DNA of 64,000 nucleotides from an uncultured Clostridia bacterium (GCA_934154445.1 CAKPGC010000001.1:164968-228967); one strand, 5' to 3'; counted from the first letter of the stretch, positions 34,758 to 44,398 are shown. Made by a program: numbers and translations. The notes: generated by a model not told the origin, from the sequence alone.

Positions 34758-35531
34758 TTACTTTAATATAATCAATTTAATCTTTTTCCTACTATAATCA
34801 ATTTTCTTAATCATTATGTTTATTTTTTCACCATAATTCAGTCCATCTTTATATTCTGCCATTCCCACTAAATTGGGAGCAAGTTCTATAAATATTCCAT
34901 TTTTATTTTTTTCAGTTTCTCTTATTATTCCTTCTGTTTTCATTCCAACTGTAAATTTTTTAGCATTTTCTTCCCAACTTCCATAAGTCTCTTTATAAGA
35001 CAAATTAATTCTTCCTGTATCTTTATCTATAGATTTTACCACAATATTCACTTTTTGTCCAATTTTTACTCTTTCAAATGGAGTTTTAATTCGTGCAACA
35101 GATAAATCCTCTATATGTACTAGTCCAACTACTCCTCCTCCTATATCTACAAATGCTCCATAGGGTGTAATATTTTTTACTATTCCATTAACAACCTGTC
35201 CATTTTGCAATTCTGTTTTCATCAAATCTAATGCTTCTGTTTGTACATCTTTTCGAGAAAATATATAATCATTTCCATGTTGTTCTTTTATTTTAAATTG
35301 TACATACTTATGAACTTTTCCAATACACAAATTTGTTTTAGGAAAACCATTTTCATCTAAATTAAAAGCATCTACCTCTTGTCTTGGAATTATTCCATTA
35401 ATTCCACTATCTAACTTTATATGCAAATTATAATTATTATCACATTTTTCAACTATACCCTGAAAAACATTTTCAATTCCTGTAGAATTATCTTTTTCCC
35501 AACCTTCTGGTAAAAACTTAAATGAATTCAT
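34758..35531 (-). CDS. S1-domain RNA-binding protein
   Basis: A 257-residue protein with three S1-like OB folds. The first, at about 20-85, is degenerate. The second, at about 110-180, is canonical with GIVKNITPYGAFVDIGGG and VGLVHIEDLS. The third, at about 190-250, contains GIFIELAPNLVGMAEY. Short S1 proteins of this kind bind single-stranded RNA and may take part in translation or decay. It is not the full ribosomal protein S1. A GGAGAAAAA site precedes the ATG. Confidence 0.88.
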   Translation of the reverse strand: MNSFKFLPEGWEKDNSTGIENVFQGIVEKCDNNYNLHIKLDSGINGIIPRQEVDAFNLDENGFPKTNLCIGKVHKYVQFKIKEQHGNDYIFSRKDVQTEALDLMKTELQNGQVVNGIVKNITPYGAFVDIGGGVVGLVHIEDLSVARIKTPFERVKIGQKVNIVVKSIDKDTGRINLSYKETYGSWEENAKKFTVGMKTEGIIRETEKNKNGIFIELAPNLVGMAEYKDGLNYGEKINIMIKKIDYSRKKIKLIILK

Positions 35532-35553
35532 TTTTTCTCCTTAATCTTTTGTA

Positions 35554-36063
35554 TTATTTTTCTAATTCTATGCTAAAATCATAAGCATTTACTATATCTG
35601 ATGTTGTTGATGCATCTATAGTATTAGTTTCTCCGGACTTTGTCTCTGGTATATATACTTCTAATTTTGCATATACATTTCCATCTTTATCTATAAAATT
35701 TAATTTTGCAATTCCTCCTCCGAAGTCTTTTATTGAATTATTCTGTACTGTTGCTGTAAAATGACTTAACCCATCTTGTGCTTTTAACTGAATCTGAGTT
35801 ATAGTAATTCCATCTAAGCTTCTATCCTTTAATATATTTTCTGAAACATTTCGTTTTACCCCATTTTCAATCTTAGCATTTTCTGTGTTACTCATATCAA
35901 TTTGACCTATTACATCTGTTTGATTTATTTCATTATTATTTTCGTCTTTATTCTTTTCTGTTTTCTTATTATTTTTGTATATCAAAACACTGCAAATTAT
36001 AATTGCTATTATTAAGAATAAAGTTAGTATAATCCTTTTATTCATCACTTTATTTTTTTTCAT
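35554..36063 (-). CDS. Membrane-anchored protein with an FxLYD-like extracellular domain
   Basis: A 169-residue protein with an N-terminal membrane anchor (about 10-30), an acidic linker, and a beta-rich domain containing LSHFTATVQNNSIKDFGG and FIDKDGNVYAKLEVYIP. This resembles small FxLYD-type domains of Firmicutes surface lipoproteins. Function unknown. It is part of a leftward run with the S1 protein and a small pilin-like protein. Confidence 0.7.
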   Translation of the reverse strand: MKKNKVMNKRIILTLFLIIAIIICSVLIYKNNKKTEKNKDENNNEINQTDVIGQIDMSNTENAKIENGVKRNVSENILKDRSLDGITITQIQLKAQDGLSHFTATVQNNSIKDFGGGIAKLNFIDKDGNVYAKLEVYIPETKSGETNTIDASTTSDIVNAYDFSIELEK

Positions 36064-36098
36064 TTGGTAATACCTCTCTCTTTTTATTATTTTCCAAA

Positions 36099-36308
36099 TT
36101 AATTTTCAGAAGCTTTTTCATATATGTCATTTATATCTTCTTTTTCGTATTCTTTTTGTATTTTTTCTATTTCTCTTTCTTGTTTTTTTACGCTATTATT
36201 TGAACTTACATAAGTTCCTACAATAATTATTAGAAGAGCCATCATAGTTATTAATACAAATAATGTTATTGAACCTCTTTCTTGTAATTTTTTCTTGGTA
36301 CTTTTCAT
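36099..36308 (-). CDS. Small membrane protein with prepilin/TadE-like N-terminus
   Basis: A 69-residue protein whose start, KKKLQERGSITLFVLITMM, resembles prepilin or TadE-like leaders with a processing glycine before a hydrophobic helix. A charged coiled-coil tail (EREIEKIQKEYEKED) follows. No prepilin peptidase or Tad genes are in the window. GGAGAAAAAG precedes the ATG. Confidence 0.7.
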   Translation of the reverse strand: MKSTKKKLQERGSITLFVLITMMALLIIIVGTYVSSNNSVKKQEREIEKIQKEYEKEDINDIYEKASEN

Positions 36309-36402
36309 CTTTTTCTCCTATTACATATTTTATATTTAACATTTAATATTTCATATCTAAGCAATTTAATTATACAAATTTATAATTTCTATGTCAATAA
36401 AA

Positions 36403-37119
36403 CTAAAACTGTTTTAGCTCCTGTTCTTTTAGATATCTCCAAGTTCCAATTTTTAAATCTTTTACTTCAATATTTCCAATTTTGCTTCTATGTAAAGCAA
36501 TAACTTTCCTTCCAACCGCTTCACACATTTTTCGAACTTGTCTATTTTTTCCTTCATGAATTGTTATTTCCAATCTTGATATATTTTTATCTTCATCTGT
36601 TTTTAATATTTTAACCTTTGCGGGTCTTGTAACATAATCTTCAATTTTAACCCCTTGTCTTAATTGGTCAACTTCATCGCTAGTTATAATACCATGTACA
36701 GTAACCGTATACGTTTTTGTAATTTCATGTTTTGGATGTGTAACTTTATAAACAAAATCTCCATCATTAGTCAATATTAATGCTCCAGAAGTATACATAT
36801 CAAGCCTTCCAACAGGAACAATTCTTTCTTTTATTCTCACTAAATCCAAAACTGTATCTCTATTAAATTGATCTTTTGCAGTTGTTACATATCCTATTGG
36901 CTTATTTAACAATACATAAACTAATTTTTCTGTATTTTGAATAGTCTTTCCACAATATTCCACTTTATCCTTAGTTGAATCTATTTTTGTTCCTAATTCT
37001 TTTATAACTTTTCCATTAACAGAAATCTTTCCTTCTATAATAAGTTCTTCACATTTTCTTCTAGAAGCTATGCCACTATTAGCCAAAAACTTCTGTAACC
37101 TTACTTTATTTTCTTCCAT
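36403..37119 (-). CDS. rluB: RsuA/RluB-family rRNA pseudouridine synthase
   Basis: This enzyme converts a uridine of rRNA (23S in the RluB group) to pseudouridine. The 238-residue protein has an N-terminal S4 RNA-binding domain (QKFLANSGIASRRKCEELI) and the catalytic motif GRLDMYTSGALILTNDG with the active aspartate near residue 103, then EGKNRQVRKM. GGAG lies before the ATG inside the end of the rluD-like gene, with which it overlaps by 14 bases. Confidence 0.92.
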   Translation of the reverse strand: MEENKVRLQKFLANSGIASRRKCEELIIEGKISVNGKVIKELGTKIDSTKDKVEYCGKTIQNTEKLVYVLLNKPIGYVTTAKDQFNRDTVLDLVRIKERIVPVGRLDMYTSGALILTNDGDFVYKVTHPKHEITKTYTVTVHGIITSDEVDQLRQGVKIEDYVTRPAKVKILKTDEDKNISRLEITIHEGKNRQVRKMCEAVGRKVIALHRSKIGNIEVKDLKIGTWRYLKEQELKQF

Positions 37120-38030
37120 TTTCTCCTCTTTTTAACTCTTCTACAATATTAGTAAAATATTCTGGCAGTGGAGCCTCTATAAACATCTCTTTACCAGTAA
37201 TTGGATGTTTGAATTTTAAAGATTTTGCATGTAAACATTGTCCTTCTATTCCCCATTTATTTTTACCATTTGAATATACCACATCACCAACAATAGGATA
37301 TCCTATTTCAGATAGATGCACCCTAATTTGATGTGTTCTACCCGTTTCTATTTTTACTTCTAAAAGAGTATAATCCTTAAATCTTTCTACAACTTTAAAA
37401 TGAGTAACTGCATTTTTTCCATCTTTTTTTACTGCCATTTTCTTTCTATCTTTTGTACTTCTTCCGTATAGGCATATTTATTGTTGCCTCATTTTCTTTT
37501 ACAAATCCTTTAACTAAGGCAATATATGTTTTTTCAACTTCATGATTTTTTATTTGTTCACTTAGATTTATATGAGCCTTATCGTTTTTGGCAATAATTA
37601 TAACTCCAGATGTATCTTTATCTAATCTATGTACTATACCAGGTCTTATTTCTCCACCAATTCCAGATAATGAATCCTTACAAATAGCCATTACCGCATT
37701 TACCAATGTTCCATCTGGATTTCCATTTGCCGGATGTACAACTAACCCTTTAGGTTTATTTACAACTATAATATCACTATCTTCATATAGAACATCAATT
37801 GGAATTTCTTGAGCTTCTAATGAAATTTCTTTAGGCTTTTCTTCTTCTATAGTAATTTCATCATTTGCTTGTACTTTATATGATACTTTAGTTTTTTTTC
37901 CATTTACCAATACTTTTCCATTTTCTATTAATCTTTGAATATTAGCTCTTGAACAATCTATATTTGAAGCTAAATATGAATCAATTCTTTTTCCAGCATC
38001 ATTTTCCTTAACATTTATTAAATTATTCAT
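37106..38030 (-). CDS. rluD: RluD-family 23S rRNA pseudouridine synthase with a CGG +1 frameshift site
   Basis: The protein has an S4 domain (about 12-60) and the synthase domain with PGIVHRLDKDTSGVIIIAK, the catalytic aspartate in RLDKDTSG. At codon 189 the zero frame reads ATA CGG AAG and meets TAG five codons later. Reading CGGA (37463-37466) as glycine gives INMPIGRSTKDRKKMAV, the standard family sequence, then GRTHQIRVHLSEIGYPI to the end. The result is 307 residues, normal length, and 3n+1 bases. Without recoding, the product lacks the C-terminal third of the catalytic domain. The start overlaps the upstream membrane-protein gene by 8 bases. The exact RluD or RluC-type target uridines cannot be told. 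Confidence 0.9.
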
Positions 38031-39723
38031 TTACATTTAACCTTTCATAAATAACAAAATTATCATCTGAATATAGTTCCTTATAATTCTTGTCCTTTGT
38101 TTTTGTAATTATCAAGTTCATTTTTGATTTTTTATACATTATAACATGTGTTATGTTATATTTTTCAAATGTATCTTCATAAAACTTTGATATTCCTGAA
38201 GTATTTATAAAATCTGTAAATATATCTTCATCTTTATTTCCACTAAATTCTGGTGCATACAAATCTGCTCTAGAATCTATAAATACAGGTATTCCTCTAA
38301 ATAGCATATAACTTCCATAATTGTATTCATTATAAAATCTTGCATTTTTTAAATCTATATTCTCAAGTATATAATCACATGCAGCAACAGGATATGAGCT
38401 ACTATTTACATATTCAGCACCAATTTTAGGTTTTATATAATGATAAGCAGTAAATATCATTAATATAATAAGCGCAAATGTAACAAAAATATTCTTAAAA
38501 GCAAATTCTACTTCTTCTAACCCATTTTTTGTATATCTTTTTATTAAGTCAACAATTAATCTTGTTAATATTACAGACCCTATTAATGCAAACATTGAAA
38601 GTTGTCTTCTAGTAGATAACATTAAATAGCATAAGCCACCAATCATAAATAAATCTGATAATCTTATTTTTGTTTTAGTAAAAATTAGTATTGCTAACAA
38701 AATTATTAATGCAAGCATTGCATTTATACTATTTATAAGTGTCATTGGTAAATGTTCACTAATATTTTGAGTTGTATTACCTTGCATTGTTTTGTATAAA
38801 TATGTATAAGGTACATCACCAATTGGTGTTAATAAACCTGTAAGTGCACATATAATCATTATAATTATTAAGAACTTAACATTTGGTTTTCTTTTTATAA
38901 TTATTTTGTAAGGGTCTTCACTTTGTTTTTCTCTTTTTATTTTTATCTTTGAAACTTCATTTTCTAAATCATTAAGTTCTGCTTTTAATTTATCTATTTT
39001 TTCTGAACTAATATTCTTTTTGTTTGCATTTTTTATTTTACGATTTAATACAAAAATTCTAGCTTTTTTATAAATTATAAAATCTGCCACTATTGCTATT
39101 AAATATTCTCCTATATATGGTAAGAACAATATAAAGAAAAATGGCCATACTGCTACATGTAAATTTGCAATTAATATAGAAATTATAATAAGACCTATAC
39201 CATATCCTATTTTTCTATTTTCAACAAATTTTTCTATAAAATATATCTCCCATATAAATAATATAAATGTTACTAATTGGGCTCTTGCTGCAATATAGTC
39301 TTTTAGAACATATAATACAGCCATTGTAACTACAAAGGACATTGGTTTACATTTTGTTAATTTCACATTAACAAAAAATATTGATAGTCCCAATACAACA
39401 GATAAAATACATGTTAAGATATATATTCCTCTAAATCCACCTAAAGCATATACTAAATAAGTACATAAATCATATAACCAATGTGGGTATGTATAACTTA
39501 AATTTTCATGCCAAGAGAAATGATCCATCATATCAATTCCATTGTTTTTAATATATTCTCCTATTTTTATTGTATAAAATGTATCATTTTGAAATGTTAC
39601 CGGTGTTATACATATACAAAATATTGCTATAAATATAATTGCAACAATGGTAAAATTCACATTTATATTTATTTCTTTTTTCACTATGTTTTTAACTTTG
39701 CTCTGTTCTTTTTTTTCTTCCAT
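38023..39723 (-). CDS. Polytopic membrane protein, GT-C glycosyltransferase-like
   Basis: A 566-residue protein with about ten or more transmembrane segments and a charged cytoplasmic coiled-coil loop (about 230-285). The first outer loop reads TFQNDTFYTIKIGEYI and MDHFSWH, which resembles the acidic first loop of GT-C polyprenyl-sugar transferases, and a hydrophilic C-terminal outer domain follows. It may glycosylate envelope components, but no specific family is recognised. It overlaps the rluD-like gene. Confidence 0.65.
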   Translation of the reverse strand: MEEKKEQSKVKNIVKKEININVNFTIVAIIFIAIFCICITPVTFQNDTFYTIKIGEYIKNNGIDMMDHFSWHENLSYTYPHWLYDLCTYLVYALGGFRGIYILTCILSVVLGLSIFFVNVKLTKCKPMSFVVTMAVLYVLKDYIAARAQLVTFILFIWEIYFIEKFVENRKIGYGIGLIIISILIANLHVAVWPFFFILFLPYIGEYLIAIVADFIIYKKARIFVLNRKIKNANKKNISSEKIDKLKAELNDLENEVSKIKIKREKQSEDPYKIIIKRKPNVKFLIIIMIICALTGLLTPIGDVPYTYLYKTMQGNTTQNISEHLPMTLINSINAMLALIILLAILIFTKTKIRLSDLFMIGGLCYLMLSTRRQLSMFALIGSVILTRLIVDLIKRYTKNGLEEVEFAFKNIFVTFALIILMIFTAYHYIKPKIGAEYVNSSSYPVAACDYILENIDLKNARFYNEYNYGSYMLFRGIPVFIDSRADLYAPEFSGNKDEDIFTDFINTSGISKFYEDTFEKYNITHVIMYKKSKMNLIITKTKDKNYKELYSDDNFVIYERLNVNE

Positions 39724-39808
39724 AAAACTTTTCCCTTCACTTCTATTTTTATAAGATTATATCAAATAAAAATTAAAAAAGCTACTTAATTTTAAAAAAA
39801 CTAAATTT

Positions 39809-39844
39809 AAGGGTTAATAAAAGAATAATCTTTTATTAACCCTT
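39809..39844 (-). terminator. Terminator of the chromosomal SSB-like gene
   Basis: A 15-bp perfect stem (AAGGGTTAATAAAAG and complement) with a 6-base loop lies just after the stop at 39856. Confidence 0.85.
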
Positions 39845-39855
39845 ATACTCTTTTT

Positions 39856-40557
39856 TTATACTGCTTCTTGATTTTCATTTTCCTTAACTTCTGTTAAGTC
39901 ATTTTCTTCAACTATTTCTAAACTACCAATAGAAACTTCATAAGCTACTCTATTTTCAACTGTTCCATCTTCATGTTTCTTTTCATACATTCTTGATTGA
40001 ACTCTTCCAACCATCTTTACCTTAGTTCCTACTTCTAAGTTTTGACAGAATCTAGCATTTCTTCCCCATGCAATTGTAGGAATATAATCTGATTTATTAT
40101 ATGCTCTATTAACTGCTAATAATATATCTGCAATTTCTCTTCCAAAAGGTGTTTGTCTATATATAGGCTTTTTACAAATATAACCTACTAAAACAACTTC
40201 ATTTGTTACCATATCTTTTTTTGTCATTTCATTTTCTTCTTCTTGATTATCTTTTTCTAATTCGACAACATCTTTAGCAAAAACAGTTAATATTAGTCTA
40301 TTTTTTTCATTTTCATAACTATTATATGATCTAAATTGTCCTTTTACTAATAAATTTTTACCTTGTGTTAACATTTCATCAGTTACTAGTCTTTCTGAAA
40401 CTGTAATTGGAATGATGTCTGCATTTCCACTTAATCTTTCTATTTCTAAGTTAAATACATAAAATCTTTCTCCATAAATTTCATGACTAAATTTTTTTTC
40501 TCCTGTAACCTTTCCAACTAATGTTAAATAGTTGTTTTCTAAATAATTTGTATCCAA
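39856..40557 (-). CDS. Single-stranded DNA-binding-like protein with two OB folds
   Basis: About 233 residues with two OB-like halves: KFSHEIYGERFYVFNLEIER in the first, and GYICKKPIYRQTPFGREIAD, IPTIAWGRNARF and VGRVQSRMYEKK in the second, the last half being SSB-like. The element protein at 20689 is its relative. I favour TTG 40557 because GGAGG lies 7 bases upstream; an ATG at 40593 would translate that ribosome site. It is longer than housekeeping SSB and lacks the acidic DDDIPF tip, so it is a specialised paralogue. Confidence 0.8.
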   Translation of the reverse strand: MDTNYLENNYLTLVGKVTGEKKFSHEIYGERFYVFNLEIERLSGNADIIPITVSERLVTDEMLTQGKNLLVKGQFRSYNSYENEKNRLILTVFAKDVVELEKDNQEEENEMTKKDMVTNEVVLVGYICKKPIYRQTPFGREIADILLAVNRAYNKSDYIPTIAWGRNARFCQNLEVGTKVKMVGRVQSRMYEKKHEDGTVENRVAYEVSIGSLEIVEENDLTEVKENENQEAV

Positions 40558-40748
40558 TTTATTTCCTCCCTTATTTTTGTCTTCATTGTACATTTATCCT
40601 TGTGCTTTTTCTTTTTAATTACATCTTTAATTATACACTATTTTTTTGGTTTTGTCTACATAAAAAGTTAAATTTATTCAAAAAATGTAGATTTTTCCTA
40701 TGTTTTGTTTATTATTTCCCATATAATTATACACATTATGGAAATTTT

Positions 40749-41523
40749 TTATTCACAAACCTGCATACCTGTAGAATCTATTTTATAATTATCTTTATAA
40801 ATCAAATTAGAAACTGGTACAACATCGTATCCTTTTTGTTTTATATTTTTTAATATCATTTCTAATGAATCAGCTGTATGCTTAGTTCCGTTGTGCATCA
40901 AAATTATATCTCCAGATGTAAGTTTTGAACTTAGTCTATTCCACATTTCATTACCAGTAATTCCTGTATAATCCAATGTATCTAAACTCCATTGAATAGT
41001 ATAGTATCCCTTATCTGTTGCAGCTTTAATAACTGTATTGTTATATTCTCCATAAGGTGCTCTATATAGATTTGTTCTTTTTCCAATTATGTTTTCAATC
41101 TTATCATTACTCTTTTCTATTTCTTCTACGTTTTTTTCGTAGTTTAAATTGTTAACATGTGGGTGTGTATCACTATGGCTACCGGATTTCATGCCCTGCT
41201 TCGTTTATTTTTTTAACATAGTCTGGAAACTTATTAATCCAATCTCCAACCATAAAGAATGTTATTTTAACATTGTTTTGTTCTAATATTTCTAATATTT
41301 TATCAATGTCGTCTGCATTCCATGCACAATTCATTGTCAATGCTACCTTTTTATCTTCAGTTTTCACTTTATATATAGGTAATAATTTCTCTAAATTTGC
41401 AGATGTTTCAATAGTTTTATTTGACATCAAATTAACATTGTTTGAAACACTAAATAGAAATACCACTGTTAATATCGATACTAAATATGCATAAATTTTA
41501 TCTTTTCTAAACACAAAAAACAT
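40749..41523 (-). CDS. Polysaccharide deacetylase (PdaA/PdaB-like) with a CGG +1 frameshift site
   Basis: An extracytoplasmic NodB-fold deacetylase with an N-terminal membrane anchor (about 8-28). The domain starts VALTMNCAWNADDIDKI. At codon 114 the zero frame reads ATC CGG TAG and stops at once. Reading CGGT (41181-41184) as glycine gives EAGHEIGSHSDTHPHVN, the family's metal-binding HS..H motif, then YRAPYGEYN and SGDIILMHNGT. The product is 257 residues from 3n+1 bases. The first NodB aspartate motif is altered (MNCAWN), as in sporulation-type relatives. It follows a CwlD-like amidase by 18 bases. In Bacillus, CwlD and PdaA together make muramic-delta-lactam of spore cortex. Confidence 0.88.
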
Positions 41524-41541
41524 ATAATCACCTAAAGAATT

Positions 41542-42262
41542 CTATTCATTAAAGTATTCAATTATTCCATTAAAAATTCCCCAAGCAAGTTTGTCTTGAT
41601 ATTCATCATTTAACAATTGTTTTTCTTCTTCCGGATTAGATAAGAAACCACACTCTACAATTGATATAGGAATTTCAACATGTTTCATAATATAAACTGT
41701 ATCTAATTTCATAGCAACCCTTTTATTTTCTTTTTGAATAGACTCATTTAAATTAGATTGAATTTTTTTTGCCAAATTAATGCTTTTATCATTTTTACTA
41801 TTATAAAAACATTGCCAACCCCAATATTGCTGTTGCGGGATTTTATTTAAATGAATACTTACAAAAATATCAGCACTTGAATTATTTCCAATTTTTACTC
41901 TATTTCTGATATCTGATATTTTCTTTTCTCTTAATGTATTTTTGTCTAAATCATAAATAGCATTTTCATCAGAACGTGTCAATATAACTGTACAACCACT
42001 TTGTTCCAACAAATTTTGAAGTTTTAATGCTATTTTCAAATTAGTTTCCGCTTCTGTTGTCCCAGAACTACTTTGTGCACCGCTCATCCGGAACTCCATG
42101 CCCTGCATCGACAACAATTACTTTACCAGAAACAGGTGTTGATGTTGTTTCTTGTATTTCTTGATCCAAATTTATTTTGGTTCCCTCATAAGAATATGCA
42201 AAGATTCCTAATAACAAACATATTACAATAATACTTATTCTTTTCTTATTTATAACTATCAT
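41542..42262 (-). CDS. N-acetylmuramoyl-L-alanine amidase (CwlD-like) with a CGG +1 frameshift site
   Basis: A zinc amidase with an N-terminal membrane anchor (about 7-25). It has zinc motifs VVDAGHGVPDEG near residue 50, EAETNLKIAL (Glu), FVSIHLNKIP (His) and IVECGFLSNPEEE (catalytic Glu). At codon 61 the zero frame reads GAG CGG TGC and meets TAG three codons on. Reading CGGT (42079-42082) as glycine gives PDEGAQSSSGTTEAE and an intact 239-residue enzyme from 3n+1 bases. It forms an operon with the deacetylase downstream, itself CGG-interrupted, so both enzymes of a possible cortex pathway need the same event. Confidence 0.88.
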
Positions 42263-42295
42263 TTTTTCCCCTTTCCATCTTTAATTTAAACATAA

Positions 42296-42328
42296 AAAAA
42301 CTCTTAATAAAAAATATTAAGAGTTTTT
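42296..42328 (-). terminator. Terminator of the GGDEF gene
   Basis: AAAAACTCTTAATA and TATTAAGAGTTTTT arms with a 5-base loop lie between the stop at 42355 and the amidase start. Confidence 0.8.
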
Positions 42329-42354
42329 AATTTTATTCTTATTTTATAAATTAT

Positions 42355-43281
42355 TTATTTTTTTCTTCTATCAATTGCATAACTACTTCCCATTATAGAT
42401 TTAGCTAAATGTTTTACTTGAGCACCAACTTCACCAATTTCTAGCATATTAGAAAATCTACCTCTATCAGCCTCAACTACACCAATAGAAATTGATGTAA
42501 GTGGAAATTGTTCTATTACACCTTTTCTATTTGCAACTTCTATATATCCTTTTTCATTATCTTCCTCTGTAAAAAATTTAGTTACTTCTGAATCAAAGCT
42601 TGCTATTATACTTTCACAAATATTTTCACAATGTAATGTAGGAGTTATAGCAATAAAATCATCACCACCAATATGTCCTACAAATGAGCCATCTGAGATT
42701 TGCGAATGAATACATCTTATTATTGTATCTGCTGTAAATTTTATAATTTCATCACCTTTTAGGAATCCATATACATCATTATATGCTTTGAAATTATCTA
42801 AATCTAAATACAATACAGAAAATTCTTCTTTATTTGATATTCTTTTCTTTAGCTCTGCATGTATTTGTACATTTCCTGGTAATCCTGTAAGTGGACTAAT
42901 TCTTCTATTTATATTAAGTAGTCTACTTAAGTTTTTAATTGTGTAATATAAATATTGAGCATCTACAGGTTTTCTTATATAATATTCTATTGATTCTTTT
43001 AAGATTTTTATTCTATGTTCTTTTTCTGAGTTAGATGAAACTACAATTATAGGTGTTATGCTATTGTCTTCATCTTTTCTTATTTTTTCACATAACTCAA
43101 TTACATCTACTTTTATAGCATCTTCATTTATAATTATTATAGATGGTATATTCTTTAAAGCATAATCTATTTGTTCAGATTTAACACTTATAAATTTATA
43201 TTCTGGGTCATTTTTAAACAACTCTCTAAATACCAATATTGAAGACTCATCATCATCTATTATATAAATCTCTTGTACCAT
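42355..43281 (-). CDS. GGDEF diguanylate cyclase with a receiver-like domain
   Basis: A 308-residue protein. The N-terminal half has a response-regulator fold (IYIIDDDESS start, IRKPVD lysine), but the strand that should carry the phospho-acceptor reads IIIINEDAIKVD, so phosphorylation is uncertain. The C-terminal GGDEF domain has DLDNFKAYNDVYGF and an intact active loop IGGDDF, consistent with making cyclic di-GMP from two GTP. No inhibitory RxxD site is seen just before the loop. It sits two genes from a very large adhesin, a common target of cyclic di-GMP control, but no riboswitch was recognised. Confidence 0.88.
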   Translation of the reverse strand: MVQEIYIIDDDESSILVFRELFKNDPEYKFISVKSEQIDYALKNIPSIIIINEDAIKVDVIELCEKIRKDEDNSITPIIVVSSNSEKEHRIKILKESIEYYIRKPVDAQYLYYTIKNLSRLLNINRRISPLTGLPGNVQIHAELKKRISNKEEFSVLYLDLDNFKAYNDVYGFLKGDEIIKFTADTIIRCIHSQISDGSFVGHIGGDDFIAITPTLHCENICESIIASFDSEVTKFFTEEDNEKGYIEVANRKGVIEQFPLTSISIGVVEADRGRFSNMLEIGEVGAQVKHLAKSIMGSSYAIDRRKK

Positions 43282-43299
43282 TTTTTCTTCCCTTTCTTA

Positions 43300-44241
43300 T
43301 TATTTTACAAATCTTACTATACCTGTTTCTTCACTAACTCCATTAGAATTATATACAGTTACTTCTATTACATTTTCTCCCTCACTTAATTGTAATTCAG
43401 ATGGTAACACATATCGTAATTCTTTTAAATCCATTTCTTCTAAGTTTAATTCAAATTTTTGTTCTTCATCTTGATTCAATCTAAATTCTATTTTTGATAG
43501 TTTTTCATCATCAGATGCTTGAATAACAAAATGTTCTTGTTGTTCATCAACACTAACTGTTACTTTTGGTTTTGATACTCCATTAATTTTTTGTTGTTTC
43601 GTATCTGTATTATTATTTTCATCAACAACTATTACTGTTAGTGTGTGTAATCCCTTAATAGCTTCAATCTCTTCGTCAATATTAGTATCATTTATTTCTA
43701 TCGTTTTTTCTTCTTCTTCATCCCATCTATATGTCATGTATGATATTGTTGTATTACCTTCATAAGTAATTTTTATTTTATTTCCTGACACCTCTAAATG
43801 TATATTACTCTCAAGTTCATATTGTTTTTCATAAGTCATTTCTTTTCCATCTTCATCAACAATTAATACATGTAAGGTATTTTTTCCTGATGGTATATTT
43901 ATTTCTTTTTCCAAATATTTTCCATTGTTTCCATTTACAATATCTTTATCTTGATTATTCCACCAATATTCAATTCTAGCTATGTTCTTTTTATGTGTAA
44001 CTTTTAATATAATAGTATTTTCAGTTTTGTTTTCTATAGAAATTGTTGGTTCTATATTTTGTTCTTGTTGATAACTTTGGTTTTTATATATTGCATAGAC
44101 TCCTGTACCAATTAAAAGAACACCAAATATTAGTATTGCTATTCCAAAAAATTTTAGTATACTTTTTGTTTCTATAGGTGAATTACTTTTATTTTTCTTT
44201 TTATTATTCATTGGCATACTTGTTGAAAGTATTTGATTCAT
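43300..44241 (-). CDS. Membrane-anchored protein with Ig-like repeats
   Basis: A 313-residue protein with a short basic N-terminus, one transmembrane helix (about 29-51), and an extracellular part made of three similar beta-sandwich repeats. Each has a hydrophobic pattern like ENTIILKVTHKKNIARIEY or HFVIQASDDEKLSKIEFRLN followed by LHVLIVDEDG or LTVIVVDENN. It lies between the adhesin and the GGDEF gene. The repeats suggest binding or a spacer function; no enzyme motif is seen. Confidence 0.7.
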   Translation of the reverse strand: MNQILSTSMPMNNKKKNKSNSPIETKSILKFFGIAILIFGVLLIGTGVYAIYKNQSYQQEQNIEPTISIENKTENTIILKVTHKKNIARIEYWWNNQDKDIVNGNNGKYLEKEINIPSGKNTLHVLIVDEDGKEMTYEKQYELESNIHLEVSGNKIKITYEGNTTISYMTYRWDEEEEKTIEINDTNIDEEIEAIKGLHTLTVIVVDENNNTDTKQQKINGVSKPKVTVSVDEQQEHFVIQASDDEKLSKIEFRLNQDEEQKFELNLEEMDLKELRYVLPSELQLSEGENVIEVTVYNSNGVSEETGIVRFVK

Positions 44242-44366
44242 ATATTACACCTCTATTTACTTTTGTATTTTTAAAGTATAATCTACATACTTTTAGCCTT
44301 GCTATTAACAAGACTAAAGAAATTATAACATAGGAATTTTTAAAAGTAAACTATTTTGAATAAATA

Positions 44367-44394
44367 AAATGAAGTAGAAAATTCTACTTCATTT
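44367..44394. terminator. Terminator after the adhesin gene
   Basis: AAATGAAGTAGAA and TTCTACTTCATTT arms with a 2-base gap lie just beyond the adhesin stop at 44399. Confidence 0.8.
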
Positions 44395-44398
44395 CATA

